A DNA stretch of 64,000 nucleotides from Penium margaritaceum (taxonomy: Eukaryota > Streptophyta > Zygnematophyceae > Desmidiales > Peniaceae): the NCBI GenBank assembly GCA_023375785.1, contig SZWC01000542.1, positions 181,179 through 245,178 of the forward strand, given 5' to 3'. The notes below the pieces were generated by a model. It was not told the DNA's origin. It saw nothing but the letters and a program-made list of their open reading frames with translations, and searched no databases. Of this stretch, positions 24,601-37,700 are shown piece by piece; positions within the stretch are counted from its first letter, which is position 1, and each line of letters opens with the position of its first letter. The position numbers and the translations under genes are program-made.

Positions 24601-25925
24601 TTGTACTATACTTGCGCCGTACTTACGCCGTACTTGTGCACTAGTTGTGTCCTAGTTGCGCCCTAGTTGCGCTCTACTTGCGCCCTAGGTACACCCGACT
24701 TCGCCCCAATTGCACCCTAGTTGCACCCTAGTTGTGACCTAATTGCAACATACATGCGGCCTACGTTCGCTGGAGTTACACCATAGTTGCACCCTTCTCA
24801 TGCCCTAATGACCCCTTACTTGTGCCCTAGTCGTGCCCTAGTTGCATCCTATTTGTGTCCTACATGCGTCCTACTTGCGCCGTATCTACGCTCTTGTTGC
24901 GCCCTAGTTGCAGCCTGGTTCCACCCTACTTGTACCTCAGTTGTGCACTAGTTTCTCCCTAGTTATTTCTCAGTTGGGCACTAGTTATGCCCTAGTTGAG
25001 GTCTTGTTGTGACCTAGTTGCACTTTAGTTCTAGCCTAGTTACATCCTTAGTTACGCCTTAGTTGCACCCTAACTGCACTCTCGTCCCATACTTGCACCC
25101 AACTTGCGCCATAGTTGCCACCTAGTTGCACCTTCGTTTTACATAGTTGATCCCTACTTGCGCCTTAGTTACGTCCTAGTTGCGCCTAACTTGCGACCTA
25201 TTTGTGCCCTACTTGTGCCCTAGTTGCGCCCTAAAAACACCTTGGTTGCAACCTACTTGCGCACTAATTGCGCCCTAGTTGTACCCTAGTTGTACGCTAC
25301 TTGCACCCTAATTACACCTTACTTGCGCCCTAGTTGTGCCCTAGTTTTTTCCTTTTTGCGCTTTAGCTAATCCCCACTTGCGCCCTAGTTGTGCCCAACT
25401 AGAGCCCTAGTTGCACCCTAGTTGTACCATAATTGCGCCCTACTTGCACCCTTCTTGCGCCCTACGTGTACCCAAAATGCCTCTTACCTATGGCCTAGCT
25501 GCAATGGTGTTGCGTCGTAGTTGCGGCCTAGTTGCGCCCCAGCTAGGCACTAGGTACGCCCTTCTTGTGTCCTAGTTGCACCCTAGTTGGGCCCTACTTG
25601 CATCATACTTACGCCCGTCTTGCACGTGAGTTGAGCCCTAGTGGCACCCTAGCTGGCTCTTATATACGCCCTAGTTGCGCCCTAGTTGTGCCTTAGTTGG
25701 ACAAAAACTCTGCCCTAGTTGCGCCCTAGTTGTGCTCTAGTTGCACCCTAGTTGCAACCTATTTTCTCCCTACTTGCATCCTAGTTGCCCCACGTTGCGT
25801 CCTAGTTGCGCCCTAGTTGCATCTCTGTTGGGCACTAGATCCACCCTAGTTGTGCCATAATTATTCCCTAGTTGACTCTAGTTGTGTTCAAGTTATATCC
25901 TAAATGCGCCCTAGTATTACCCTAG
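18670..25925 (+). repeat. 11-bp minisatellite array, segment 2
   Basis: This is about 7.3 kb, the longest uninterrupted stretch of the GCCCTAGTTGC-type repeat. Polarity is the same as in segment 1. TTGGGCACTAGCTA-like marker segments recur (for example near 22058, 22915, 23675 and 24966). Open frames seen in it have leucine/proline/cysteine-rich repeats of period 11 residues, a by-product of reading an 11-bp repeat in three frames. No gene is supported. Confidence 0.95.
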
Positions 25926-26505
25926 GTCTGCCCTAGTTACCCCACTGCCCTTGTTATTCGATATCAACTCTTTTTGAAGTCGTTGAAACTCGTCGAAAAT
26001 GTTGCTTCGTCGAGTTTAAGAAACCATTAAAATAATTTCAAAGTTGAAAAGTTTAATATCAAGTGTCCTCTCTGACTTTTAAGTCCTGGATTCATAGTTC
26101 GTTGGTACTTTCCACTAGGACAATCCATACACTAGTCGGTCGTTCAAGTCTATCATTGTTTGTTTCCTTCTTTCGATCTTTGGCTTCCGCCAGGAGTCAC
26201 GTGGCAAAGCACGAGATTGGCAGGTCGAGCGGTCAAGCCCTTCATCGCTCGACCTACCGAGAAGGAGATCTGGCCGTTCAACGGTTCGACCGTTCAAACG
26301 GCCAGATCGCGCCAAGGTCCTGGTCACTTTCCAATGTTAATCGTGGTAATCAGAAAGTGGCCCGCACCAATCTTGGAATGCCAGGTCTCATGGGACATAC
26401 TAAAAACAAAATGAAGGGTATACCAAAATATTTACATGACACCATTTTCATGATCGAATTAATTATGCTTGAATGTATTCATCAAATACAAAGTGCAGTA
26501 GGGTA
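25926..26505. other. Non-satellite island with two adjacent hairpins
   Basis: This is about 570 bp of AT-richer DNA interrupting the 11-bp array. It contains a perfect 10-bp inverted repeat, AGGTCGAGCG/CGCTCGACCT (26222-26231 and 26246-26255). A near-perfect ~19-bp hairpin follows: outer arms GATCTGGCCGTT/AACGGCCAGATC (26267-26278 and 26297-26308), inner arms AACGGT/ACCGTT, loop TCG. A 149-codon open frame (26063-26512, plus) has no recognisable domain and runs over the hairpins into the satellite, so I do not call it a gene. It may be a remnant of an inserted element or the original flanking DNA. Confidence 0.55.
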
Positions 26506-27173
26506 CGCCTAGTTTAAACCTAGTTGCACACTGCTTATGCTCTAGTTGTGTCTCACCTAGGTCGTAGTTACATCCTTGTTGTGCCTTAGTTTGGCATTAG
26601 CTATTCCCTAGTTGTGCCGTAGTTGTGTCCTATTTGCACCCTAGTTGCGCCCTAATTGTGCCCTATTTGCATTCTACTTGTGCCCTCATCAAGCCCTACT
26701 TGAGCCGAGGCTGTGTCCGATGTGCGCCTCAGTTGCGCCACAGTTGCGCCTCCATTGGATATTAGCTATACCCTGGTTCCACCCTAGTCACCTCTTAGTT
26801 GCACCCTAGTTGCACCCTACTTGCGCCCTACTTGCTCCCATGTTTTGCCCTATTTCGGCCCTAGTTGCATCGAAAATTTGCCATACTTGCGTCCTAGCTT
26901 TGCCCTCCTTGCACCCTAGTTGTGCACAAGTTGCCCCCTACTTGCGCCCTACTTACACCCTAGATGCGCCCTAGTTGTACCCTATTTACACCCTTGTTGC
27001 GTCCTACTTTCGCCCTCCTAGCGTCCTCATTACACCCTTATTACACCCTCCTTGTGTCCTCCTTGCGCCCTACTTGCAACCTCATTGGACCAAAGTTGCG
27101 CCTTAGTTGCACCGTACTTGCACCCTACTTGCGCCCTAGTGGTGTCTTGCTTACGCCCCAGTAGTAACATACT
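26506..27173 (+). repeat. 11-bp minisatellite array, segment 3
   Basis: This is about 0.67 kb of the same repeat in the same polarity. It is cut off by the 5' LTR of copy G. The array resumes at 45926 beyond the nested elements, so segments 3 and 4 were once contiguous. Confidence 0.93.
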
Positions 27174-27908
27174 TGTTGTTCGAAAACAGGCCACCTGGCT
27201 TAGTTTCAGCTCCACAAGAGCAAGTTCCAGGAAAATACCAGATGCCTACTCAGATCGTCAATCTACTTCACCATTTCAAGGATCAGGTGGCAAAGTGTAT
27301 GCGGACCAAGTTCCAGGCCGATCCAATGGTTCGATTGAAAGATATGAATTTTCAGAATTTCCGCGGTCATCCACTGCCGGTGTCTTGGTCACCATGGACA
27401 ACTACTGCATGCCTTAGCCTGAGAAAAGAAAAAGGCAAGAGGTCCATGGTCAAGACGTGATGGGAGAAATATCCAAAAAGGTCCTAGGTTCTTGGGTTGC
27501 CTTGTCAGAGTGTCCTGACTAGGAAAAAGGTACCTCTCCTTTTTTTTTGGTAAGGTGAGATCATTGTGTTCTAGCCATGGAAACATGACGATTCTCCATG
27601 GGATTGTGTGTTATGTGACCACTAGGAGTCTGCCATGAGATTATCTTCTAATTCTCTAGGTTGTGAGTGGTCAGCCTGATTGCTAGGCTGATTTCCTCTC
27701 TTGTGTGAGATTATGGACTCTAGTGTGTGAGCCTTAGCCTCCATGGCTAAGTGGTGTGGCTTGTGGGGGGGGCTGACTTGCCAAGCTCTAGCTCTATATG
27801 TACTCCATCATTTCGAGTGATTCAATAACCATTCTTCAATACAAGTGATGCCCTTTCAGTCCCACATGCTTGCTCCTCCAAGGCTCCCTCTCTCCTCCAG
27901 TCTCAACA
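27174..27908 (+). repeat. 5' LTR of old copy G (~735 bp)
   Basis: It runs from TGTTG to TCAACA and keeps the family-1 landmarks: a CCATGGCTAAGTGG segment, a CTCTATATGTACTCC TATA region and a diverged version of the hairpin. It is much more diverged from copies A-C than they are from each other. Confidence 0.88.
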
Positions 27909-28545
27909 CTTGGTACCAGAGCCAAGTTCTACCAGCCAGCACAGGCCATCACTTTGAGATTGACAGATTAGGGTGAAAGGTTGACCAAACTGAAAAATCA
28001 AACAGTGGATCTTCAAGTTCTCAAGACGAGCTTCCCAAGGAGCCGAAGATCGCGAAGACCCAACATTTGGATTTAGAGTAATGCTCAAGAGGAGGTCGGC
28101 CAGGGCTATACCCTTCTCTCTAAGTAAGATTGTTGCCTTGTGATGACCATAACTCTCTTGTTTCTTTGTCAAATTTAAAGAGTAGCACATGCGAATCAAA
28201 GTATTATTCCTAAATTTTCCATTGAAACAAAAATATTTGCATTCCATTAGTAAGTTTAGGAGAGACGCCGTTTACAACCTGGCTGGTCTGAGTTGGAGTA
28301 GGAGCAGAAATATACCCTGTTTTCAAGAGGACATATCATTCAAAATCCTTTCTTGATGACGTTATTTTATGGGTTCTTCTCAACGTTTTCAGGATGTTGT
28401 AGTGGTGGGCTCACTTCTTCCAAATTCCCAGTGTGCTGGCATCTAGTGTCCTTTTTCTGTCAAACAAATTTCTGGCAGAAGAGGTAGTAGAAGCAGGCGT
28501 AGCGCCGCCACCGAAGGGCAACGCCGAGCATCACCAAAGCTCAAA

Positions 28546-29635
28546 ATGGGAGGAGCAGGCTTTGTGACTGCAGCCCAGCCATTGGAGAGGCTGGAGGGGT
28601 CCGGCAACTTCATGTTTTGGAAGATCCGTACCCGCCTCCTTATGGAGGAGAGGCGCTTGTGGGAGGCGGTGAGCGGTGACGAGCGCGCTCCGCCTCCATA
28701 GGCAAAAGGCATCACCACAGCGCAGGTGGTGGTAGGGAAGACACCGCACAAAGGTGCAGCAGATGCAAGTTCATCTACAATTGTAGCAGCGTCATATGAG
28801 GAGTGGAAAAAGAAGGACAGGCTGGCCCATAGGTTGCTTGACAACACCATCTCTAACCCACATCTTCAGTACGTGAGTAACAAGACTACTACAAAGGAGG
28901 GGTGGGATGCATTGTGCAAGACAAATGAGAGCAAAGACCGTGCATTCATCATTCTTTTGGAGGAGAAGATGATTGTGTTGAACATGTAGGGTGGTGAAAG
29001 GATGGAGACGTTCCTGGATAAGGCAAAGGAGCTGGCAGAGCAGATGAAAGCAGCCGGTAAACGTGCGGAAGAGACTCGCTTCATTCTCCTCTTGCTAAGG
29101 GGACTCCGAACAAGCTACGACACGGTACAAAAGATGCTCGAGTGCCTGCCGAATCTCAACCTTGACTTCACCACGCACCTGATGCACGTGGAATGGTGTT
29201 GTAATACAACAAAACGTAATGGCGACAACAGTAATAAAGTAGCTTTTGTCGCCATGGGATCCATCAACCAGCAGCAGTAGCAGTTTGGACAGTGGAGAGG
29301 CAAAAAGAATGGCAAATTTCACTACTGCCAGAAAGAGGGGCACTACAAGAAAGTGTGCTTCATGTTCAAGAGGGATCAGAAGGAATAGGAGCAGTAGTCA
29401 TCGTAGCACTAGCAAAAGCAGCCTCCATAGTAGTAGCAATAATAGTCACAACAACGTCAATACCAGCAGCAGTAAAACCAAAACAGCGTGTGCCATTTTG
29501 GCAACATGAATTTCGCTAAGGAGGTGTACAACCGCCTCTTCATGGAGTAGTTAAACATGTCGCAGATAGAAAAGGCAGACCTGGCATGGTACAAGGACTC
29601 AGGGTGTACCAACATACTGACGCACCACAAGGAGT
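28546..29635 (+). pseudogene. Copy G gag and start of protease, fossil
   Basis: This is a degenerate copia gag, aligned to copies A-C. Recognisable parts are the N-terminal capsid, a partly preserved CCHC knuckle region (about 29310-29360), the glutamine-rich region, and the KDSGCT protease motif near 29600. Many breaks are present. The sequence stops where D is inserted. Confidence 0.85.
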
Positions 29636-29641
29636 GGTTCT

Positions 29642-30367
29642 TGTTAGCTCTAGTGGATTTGGAGGCACCCTCAAGGATGCCTAGCTCTTGGTGATACACA
29701 CTACCAATATTTGGGGCAGTTAATGGATACCTTTGGTGAAGAGTGTGGAGCACAAGGATCACGGATGTGAGTGGGTAGAACACGTCGCATTTAGTAGAAC
29801 TGAATCGAAACGCGATTTTGTTACTTAGCATAGTGAGATTACATCAGATCCTTTTAGCATGTGATCTAAGATTTCCAACGCATCCAAGAACGCCCAAAAA
29901 CGGAGTAGCAGAGTCCCTGCTACGGCCGTCGAAGCAACCCTTGGTGGAGCCGCCCACCTGGTCTTGCACTCTAGGCAACGGGGGACGCTTCGACGATGAC
30001 CCGTCGAAGCGCCTTTCCTCGCCCAGAAGTCAAGGAGAAGTTCATCCTGGTCAAGGAGGTCCTTATGTTCACCTCATTCATGCCCCGGGTGGATTTGGAG
30101 GCCATTAGGAATGAACTCGGATCCCTGGCGGTGGAATATCCCGCCATCCATGGCGGGTACCAGATTCCACCCACCCAACACCTGTTTTTCAGGCTAGGCT
30201 AACTTTCTGAATACTCACTCAAATCGAGCGATTCAAAGCTCGATCCTGCATGGAACAATCCAAGGAATCAAAATCTAAAGTCAGATCAGGTGTTCGACCA
30301 CTCCTCAGTGGTCGAACCTGGAAGTACACCCAATGGCAATCATGGCAAGGGGCACACCATGTCAACA
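29642..30367 (-). repeat. 3' LTR of element D (~726 bp)
   Basis: It runs TGTTAGCTCTAG to ATGTCAACA on the plus strand and matches 41362-42044. It contains CGTCGAAGCG and GGATTTGGAGGCCATTAGG segments shared by both copies. A purine-rich stretch on the minus strand just inside it (about 30368-30380) is the likely polypurine tract. Confidence 0.9.
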
Positions 30368-30419
30368 ATCCACCCTTGCATCGCAGCCTTGATGCCTTGT
30401 CCTTGTAACCTGTAGCATT

Positions 30420-31890
30420 TTAAACGTCACAGCACAGACCGAGCTCCATGCAGCTCGCGTCGTGCCTATCCTTGGGCTGTGCCTTGGTCATGGCATCGGC
30501 GAGCATGCGCTTAGTGCCACAATGCACAATAGCCACATCTCCCTTCGCCACCAAGTCCCGTGCGTAGTGATGACGGATCTCGATGTGCTTGGTCCTCCTA
30601 TGCAGCACTGGATTCTGGGTCAGGCTGATGGCACTCATGTTCTCAAGGTTGAGTATCGTCGGCTTCCTTTGTAGTACGCCGATCTCCTTTAGCAGCCGCC
30701 TCAGCTACACCGCCTCCTTTGCGGCTTCCGCGAGCGTGATGTACTCCGCTTCGATGCTGGACAGCGCCACGAAGTCCTGCTTCCTGCTTGCCCATGAAAC
30801 TGCTGCACCACCAAGTACAAACACGTACCCTGATGTTGATTTTCTGTCATCCATATCACCAGCCCAGTCGGCATCCGAGTAGCCGACCAAGTCGAGGGAG
30901 TCGTCACGCGCTCCCCCTCCAAACACCAGCCGCGACTGTTTTTTCGCCTTGAGATAGCGAAGGATCTGCTTCACCGCTTGCCAATGTAGCGGCCCGGGGT
31001 CAGCAACATAGCGGCTCACTTGGCCCTCCGCGAAGGCCAGGTCGGGCCGCGTTGCCACCATGGCGTACATAATGCTCCCCACTGCGGACTGGTATGGCAC
31101 ACCTGCCATCTCCTCCTCCTCGTCCGTGCTCGAGCCCATGCTCGAGCTCAACTCACTCGTGGTGGTCATGGGTGTGCCGATGGGGTTGCACTCCTCCATG
31201 TTGTAGCGGCGGAGCACGTCTTGCACGTACTTTGCCTGCCCCATCTCGAGCGTGCGTGCCTTGCGGTCCCTCTTGATGTGGACACCGAGGTAGTACTCGA
31301 GCTCGCCCATGTCGGTCATTTTGAACCGACCGCCCAGCTGCCGCTTCAGGTTCACCAACTCCTCCATGTTCGACGATACAAGGATGAGATCATCCACGTA
31401 GAGTACCACGATCTGGTGCAACCCCGGCTGCTTCTGCACGTACACGCTGTGATCCGCCTAGCAGCGCTTGAAGCCAAGCTCGGCCATGAAGGCGTCCATT
31501 TTCAGGTACCACATGAGTGGCACTTGCTTCACTCCATAGAGCACCTTGCGAAGCCGGCTCACCTTCCCCGGTGGCGCGTCCACCGCCTCCGGCACCTCCA
31601 TGTAGACCTCCTTGTCCAGGTCGGCGTTCACGAACACAGTTTTCACGTCCATTTGGTGGACTTCGTAGTCGCACACCGCCGCCACCGAGAGGATGAAGCG
31701 AATGGAGACAAACTTGGCCACCGGCGCGAAGGTTTCATCATAGTATTCACCGTTTCGCTGGGCGTACCCCTTCGCGACCAGCCGCGCCTTGTACCGCTCC
31801 ACCTTCCCCTCCTTGGTGAGCTTTTTTTTGAAGATCCACTTGGAGCCGATAGTTTTTAAGCCCTCCAGCCTGTCAATTAGTACAGTTCTC
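30420..31890 (-). pseudogene. Element D reverse transcriptase and RNase H, fossil
   Basis: The copia RT has the KWIFKKKLTKEGKVERYKA-type start near 31850 and a KARLVAKGYAQ segment. The catalytic YVDD is at 31389-31400. RNase H (about 31000-30440) has SDADWAGD and ALSSIEAEY-like motifs and ends with the KHIEIRHHYARD segment. The protein is clearly different from family 1 at most positions. It is part of a broken, nested element. Confidence 0.9.
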
Positions 31891-31899
31891 TTCATGGGA

Positions 31900-33740
31900 G
31901 GCGAGCTCTCATTTTATAGCTCCATCCCACTCAGCCCCATCCTTCCGCTTGAACGCCTCCTTGACGGTCTCGAGCTCCTCTTGCGCAGAGAACGCTCGAG
32001 CGAGCCCAGTCCAGATGCCCTTTGCGGCATCGTACCTCTTTGCCATCCTCCTTGCGCGTCCGCTTCTCCAGGGTTGCCGCTGCTGCTGCCGTTGCTGCTG
32101 CTGCTGCTGCCCCCGTGCGGTGCCACTCGCACCACTAGCCTGCTCCCCCTTTCTTGGGGACCGTGGAGATGAGGGCTCACTCCCCGCCTCCTCGTTCGGC
32201 TGCACTGCTGCCGGCGCTTCGGACTCATTGTTCAACTTGGCTGAATGGAATTCAGCCGCTCCAACATTGCCCGGATGGTTCTCGCCGGTTGGAGCCGATG
32301 GGACGTCACCCTCTTTTGTGTCCTCCGGCGTCTCCCCCTCAAAGAGTGGCAGCCACTCTCCACGCTTGGAGAGACCCGTGTCCTTGTCTATCCAACAAAG
32401 GCCTCGTCGAACGTGACTTCGTGACTCTTCACGATCTGCTGCCTTCGCGGGTCGAAGAGCCGGTATGCCTTGCTCCCGCTCTCGTACCCGACGAAGATGC
32501 ACCGGCGAGTTTGCGGGTCCAGCTTGCCCCACCCCTCCCGTGCCTGCACAATAGCATGTGCAACACAACCAAACGTACAAAGGTGTGCCACAGTTGGCTT
32601 CCTCCCGCTCCACACTTCTTGTGGCGTCTTCCACACCTTGGACTCTGCGTCTTTTAGCGGATTCGTCGGCGTCAGGTTCATGATGTACGTCGCTGTCCGC
32701 GTCGCCTCGCCCCAGTACCGCTGCGCGAGGCCGGCGTCACTCAACATGGACCGGACTATGTTGAGGATGGTGCGGTTCGCCCTCTGGGTGACGCCATTCT
32801 GCTGCGGAGAGTTTGGCGTAGTTTTTTGCCACACGATCCCCTTGCTCTTCATCCATGCCGAGCAGCCCTCATACTCGCCACCGTTGTCGCTCCGAAACGC
32901 CTTCACGTTCAACTCCGTTTGCCACTCCACTGCTGCCACAAACTCCTGCATACAAGTCATGACATCACTCTTCCTCTTGATGATGTAGAGGTAGAGCTTG
33001 CGGCTGTGGTCGTCAATGAAGGTGACAAAGTAGCGAGCGCCCCTGATGGAGCTCTCGAATGATCCGCACACGTCAGTGTGCACCACGTCCAACTTCGCCA
33101 ACGCTCGCGTTCCTTTTCCATTAAACGGCTGCCGTGTCGCCTTGCTAACCACGCACGGCTCGCACACGGCATTCTTGGCTGCGTCGAGGCTCTTGACCTC
33201 AAGACCCCGCACCACTTCCTTCTTTGCCATGTCCCTCACCGTTGAGGGAGCGATGTGGTACAAATGGCGATGCCACAGGTCCAGGTCCCCTTCATCCTTA
33301 GTCGTGAGGTGAGCGGCGTTGGTCCTCACCGCATCGGTAAGAACCTTGGTACGGAGAAGGTACAGGTCCTCCCTCTTGCCACGTGCAATCACCTCGCCGT
33401 CCCCCTCCTTCGGGATGATAGCCTCCTTCTTGTTGAAGAGCACCTCGAGCCCCTTGTTGGTGAGGCGGCTCACTAACATCAGGTTTGTCCCAAAGTTGGG
33501 CATGTGGAGCACATCGTAGGTGGTGCACGGAATGACTCTACCATTCACCACCGACTCAATGCGAACATTGCCTTTACCCGCGGCCAATTCTGTTTTGACA
33601 TTGGCCACTGTCATGCGCCGCTCGGTGGCACCGTAGGTGACGAACGCCGCCCGGTTGCATTGTATGTGGCGGCCTGGTCCAGAGTCGATTACCGTGACTT
33701 CCGGATCTGTCAAGACGGTAGATTCCGTGGCCATCATGGC
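31900..33740 (-). pseudogene. Element D protease, integrase and Gln-rich linker, fossil
   Basis: The protease motif IDSGPGRH lies near 33668-33690. The integrase zinc region (LWHRHLYH and CEPCV) is about 33150-33290. The catalytic core is about 32800-33120, with HTDVCGSF, TFIDDHSRK and NGGEYEG carrying the three acidic residues, followed by PQQNGV. A linker to RT contains a CAG/CTG-encoded glutamine-rich run (about 32070-32112). Most of this stretch is open, unlike copy G. Confidence 0.9.
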
Positions 33741-33779
33741 TTGGGTGTCCTTCTCCCCGCCCTTCCCGGACTGGTCCGA

Positions 33780-34036
33780 CTACTTGTTGGGGCAGTCGCG
33801 TGCGTAGTGGCCCTGTTTCCCACAATTGTAGCAATTCCCTTTGTTGTCACCTCTCTTGGTGCCCTGCTTGGTACCCTTCCCCTTCTTGCCTCCCCCTCCA
33901 CCTTGAGGGCGGACGGCATAGGCGGAAGTTGATGTCGCCCCACTCTCTCTCCCACCACGCCGCATCCATTCGTTGCGGACGTACTCAGCCACCTTCGGGT
34001 ACTTCAGCTCATCGGCAGACCAACCGCCTACAATGG
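33780..34036 (-). pseudogene. Element D gag, C-terminal piece with zinc knuckle, fossil
   Basis: The nucleocapsid part of gag has the CCHC knuckle CYNCGKQGHYARDC at 33792-33833, preceded by a glycine/lysine-rich basic stretch. The upstream part of gag lies on the other side of copy C (40791-41293), so the gene is split by that insertion. Confidence 0.88.
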
Positions 34037-34775
34037 TGTTGGATCTGGAGGAGAGAGGGAGTATTGGAGCAGCGAGCATGTGGGACTGAAAGGGCATCAC
34101 TTGTGCTGAAGAATGGTTGTTGAATCACTCAAAATGATGGAGTACATATAGAGCTAGAGCTTGGGCAAGTCAGCCCTCTCACAAGCCACACCACTTAGCC
34201 ATGGAGGCTAAGGCTCACACACTAGAGTTCACAATCTCACACAAGAGAGGAAATCAGCCCAACAATCAGGCTGACCAGTCACACACGACCTAGAGAGCTA
34301 GAGAATGCTCTCATGGCACACTCCTAGTGGTCACATCACCCACAAACTCATGAAGAATCGCCATGTGTCCATGGCTAGCACACAAAGATCTCACCTCATC
34401 TAAAAAGTATGGTGAGGTACCTTTCTCCTAGTCAGCACAGTCTGACAAGGCAATCCTAAGACCAAGGACCTTTTTGGATATTTCTCCCATCAGGTCTTGA
34501 CCCTGGACCTCTTGCCTTTTTCTTTTCTCAGGCTAAGGCATGGAGCCATTGCCCATGGCCACCCAGACATCGGTGGTCCATGAACCCTGAAACTTCGAAA
34601 ATTCATATCTCCCAATCCGACTGTTGGATCGGCCTGAAACTTTGACCGTAGATAATTTGCCACCTGATCTTTCCAATGACGAAGACGGATTGACAATCAG
34701 AGCAGGCATCTGGAAGTTTCCTGGAATCTTGCTCCTGTGGACCTGAAACAGAGCCGGACGGCTCCTTTCCCAACA
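34037..34775 (-). repeat. 3' LTR of copy C (739 bp)
   Basis: It runs TGTTGGATCTGG to CCAACA on the plus strand. It abuts the reverse complement of the family polypurine tract (34776-34791) and is nearly identical to 40067-40790. Confidence 0.93.
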
Positions 34776-34799
34776 ATCTCCCACTTTGCCGCAATCAGA

Positions 34800-37700
34800 G
34801 TGGGCTGAGTCCACATGCCTTCATGCAGAACTGCTGCTTCTCACGGGTCACTGGCTTAGTGCAGAAATCACAGACCTGCCTGCTGGTTGGAGTAAACTCC
34901 AGCTTGATAGCACCCTACTGCACCATGTGCCTGATGAAGTGATGCGATGTCAATGTGCTTGGTGCGTGCATGGTGCTCAGGATTCTTGGCGAGTGCGATT
35001 GCGCTCTATTTGTCGACGCGCACAGGAACTGGAACTGCTACACTCCCACTCATCTCCGCCATGAGACGTTGGAGCCAAACTGTTTCCTTGGCTCCAAAGC
35101 TGAGAGAGACGTACTTAGCTTCTGTGCTTGAGGTAGCCACGACCACCTGTCGCTTGCTGCACCAGCTGATGGCACCTCCATTCATGAGAAACACATGTCC
35201 AGAGATGGACTTGCGGGTCTCAGGATTTGAAGCCCAATCTGCATCTATGTAGCCGATGATGCTGTTGTCGTTGTCGTTGTAGGTGATGCCGACATTGATG
35301 GTTCCAACAAGGTAGCGGAAGATCCACTTCACTACCTTCTGGTGCTCAGGTCTGGGATTAGCCATGTGCTGGCTCACAGCGCTCACAGCCTGTGCGAGGT
35401 CAGGCCTGGTTGCCACCATCAGGTACATAAGACTGCCGACGACACTTTGGTACTTCTGCCGCTCAACTGCATCTGCTTCTCCTCTGAAGCTCACGAGGTA
35501 CTGCCGCGTCTCCAGCGGCGTGCCGATGGGTTTGGCCTCTGCCATGCCGAACCGCTTTAGGACGTCCTTGATGTAGCGACTCTGCTGTAGCGAGAGAGAG
35601 CGTGATTTCAGTCACGCATGATCTGGATGCCGAGGAAGTATGACGCCTCCCCGAGATCAGACATCTAGAAGCGCTCCTGCATCGCCTCCTTGAACTCCTG
35701 CAGTGCAGACATGCTGTTGGAAAGGAGGAGCATGTCATCCACATACACAATGATGATGAGGATCTCATGCTCATGCTACCAGCGATACACGCTGTAGTCA
35801 CACTCGCTGCGCTCAAACCCCATGCACTGCAACGCCGCGTCCAACTTCTGGTTCCAAGCACGCGACGCTTGCTTGAGGCCATACAGCAACTTCTGCAGCT
35901 TGCAAACCAGGTGCTCCTGGCCATCCATGACGAACCCCTTCGGCTGCTCCATGTAGATCTCCTCCTCCAAGTCACCATTCAAGAATGTCGTCTTGACATC
36001 CATGTGGTGAACCTTGAAATCCTCAGCTGCTGCATAAGAGAGGAGCGTGCGCACAGAGGCAAACTTTGCAACAGGGGCAAAAGTTTCTGTGTAGTCGATG
36101 CCCTCCTGCTGCGAGTAGCCCTTGGCGACTAGCCTTGCCTTGTACTTTTCCAGGTTACCATCTTCTCCCCGCTTCTTCTTGAACACCCACTTGCACTTGA
36201 TCACCTTACACCCAGGTGGACGCTCAGTCAGCTCCCACGTGCCGTTGTCCAGTTGCGACTGTATCTCCTGCTGCACGGCTTGCGCCCAATCTGCTGCATC
36301 CGGTGCAGCCATGGCCTCCTAATATGACGTTGGCTCATCTGAATCTGCTACAACTGCGATGTTCATCTGTTGTGGTTTCTACAGCATCCAGAAATGGCTG
36401 CGCTCACCAGGCTTGTAACGCACTCTAAGAGGGTACCTGCGACCTGGTGCTGAAGCGTTAGCGGGCGGCTGGCGCGGTGCTTCTGGCACAACTGCTGCTG
36501 CTGGTGGTGCTACATCTTCCTCCTCTGCTTGTGGCGGTGAGGTTGCTGTATCTGCTGCATAAGACATGCAAGAGTAGAGTGATTCTCCCACTGTCAGAGT
36601 AGAGGAAAGATTGGGAGAGAGTGGGTCACGAAGGATTTCTACTCCCACTGTCTTGTCAGCTACTGATTCTGCTGCCTCTTCACAGACAATGTTGGTACCG
36701 ATTACGTTGCTCTCGTTAAAGACGACATCCCTGTATCCCTCTCATTAAGGCGATAGGCCTTGCTTGCCACGTCGTAGCCAATCATCAGCATCTGCGCACT
36801 CTTTGCGTCCCATTTCTGCCGCTTCTCCTTGGGCACGTGCATGTGCGCCAGGCTGCCAAATGCTCAGAGATGACCCACGCTCTGTTTCTTGCCGAACCAC
36901 GCCTCGTACGGCGTCATCTGCTCCAGTTCCTTAGTTGGACTGCGGTTCTTGATGTAGACTGCAGTGCTCACGGCCTCAGCCCAGAAGTCGTAGGTTAGCC
37001 GAGCTGCGTGCAGCATGGAGCGCGCCGACTCCACAATGGTACGGTTGGCGCGTTCTGCTACACCGTTCTGTTGCGTCGAGTACGGCGCGGTACGCTGTGC
37101 CTTGATGCCAGCTGCTGCGAGGTAGTCCTGGAACTCCTTGCTCAGGTACTCTCCACCGCGATCGCTGCGCAGCGCCTTGATCTTCTTGCCAGTCTGGTTC
37201 TCCACCATGGCCTTGAACTCCTTGAACCTGTCAAAGCACTGGTCCTTGGAAGGAAGGAAGTACACAGCAGTGTANGCCAGCTGCTGCGAGGTTGTCCTGG
37301 AACTCCTTGCTCAGGTACTCTCCACCGCGATCGCTGCGCAGCGCCTTGATCTTCTTGCCAGTCTGGTTCTCCACCATGGCCTTGAACTCCTTGAACCTGT
37401 CAAAGCACTGGTCCTTGGAAGAAAGGAAGTACACAGGAGTGTAACGGCTGAAATCATCAATAAAGGTCAGGAAATACCTAGAGCCTCCAAAGCTCTAGGT
37501 CTGCATCGGTCCACATAGGTCCGTGTGGACCAGCTCCAACACCTCCTTCGCATGCTCCCCTGCTCCAAAGAACGCCTCCCGGTGCTGCTTCCCCTCCAAA
37601 CAGCCGATGCACAACTGCTGTTCAAAGTTAGAGATGGTAGGCAGGTCACGCACCATCTGCTTTGCTTGAAGCTGCTGCAAGGAGCGCATGCCGATGTGGC

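Noticed and set aside
26063-26512. A 149-codon open frame in the island as a gene
   Set aside because: No recognisable domain. It spans two hairpins and ends inside the minisatellite.
30420-33740. The long open pol frames of element D as a domesticated host gene
   Set aside because: The openness fits moderate age. LTRs, primer site and target duplication are all present, and all pol domains are in their usual order, so there is no sign of selection outside the element.
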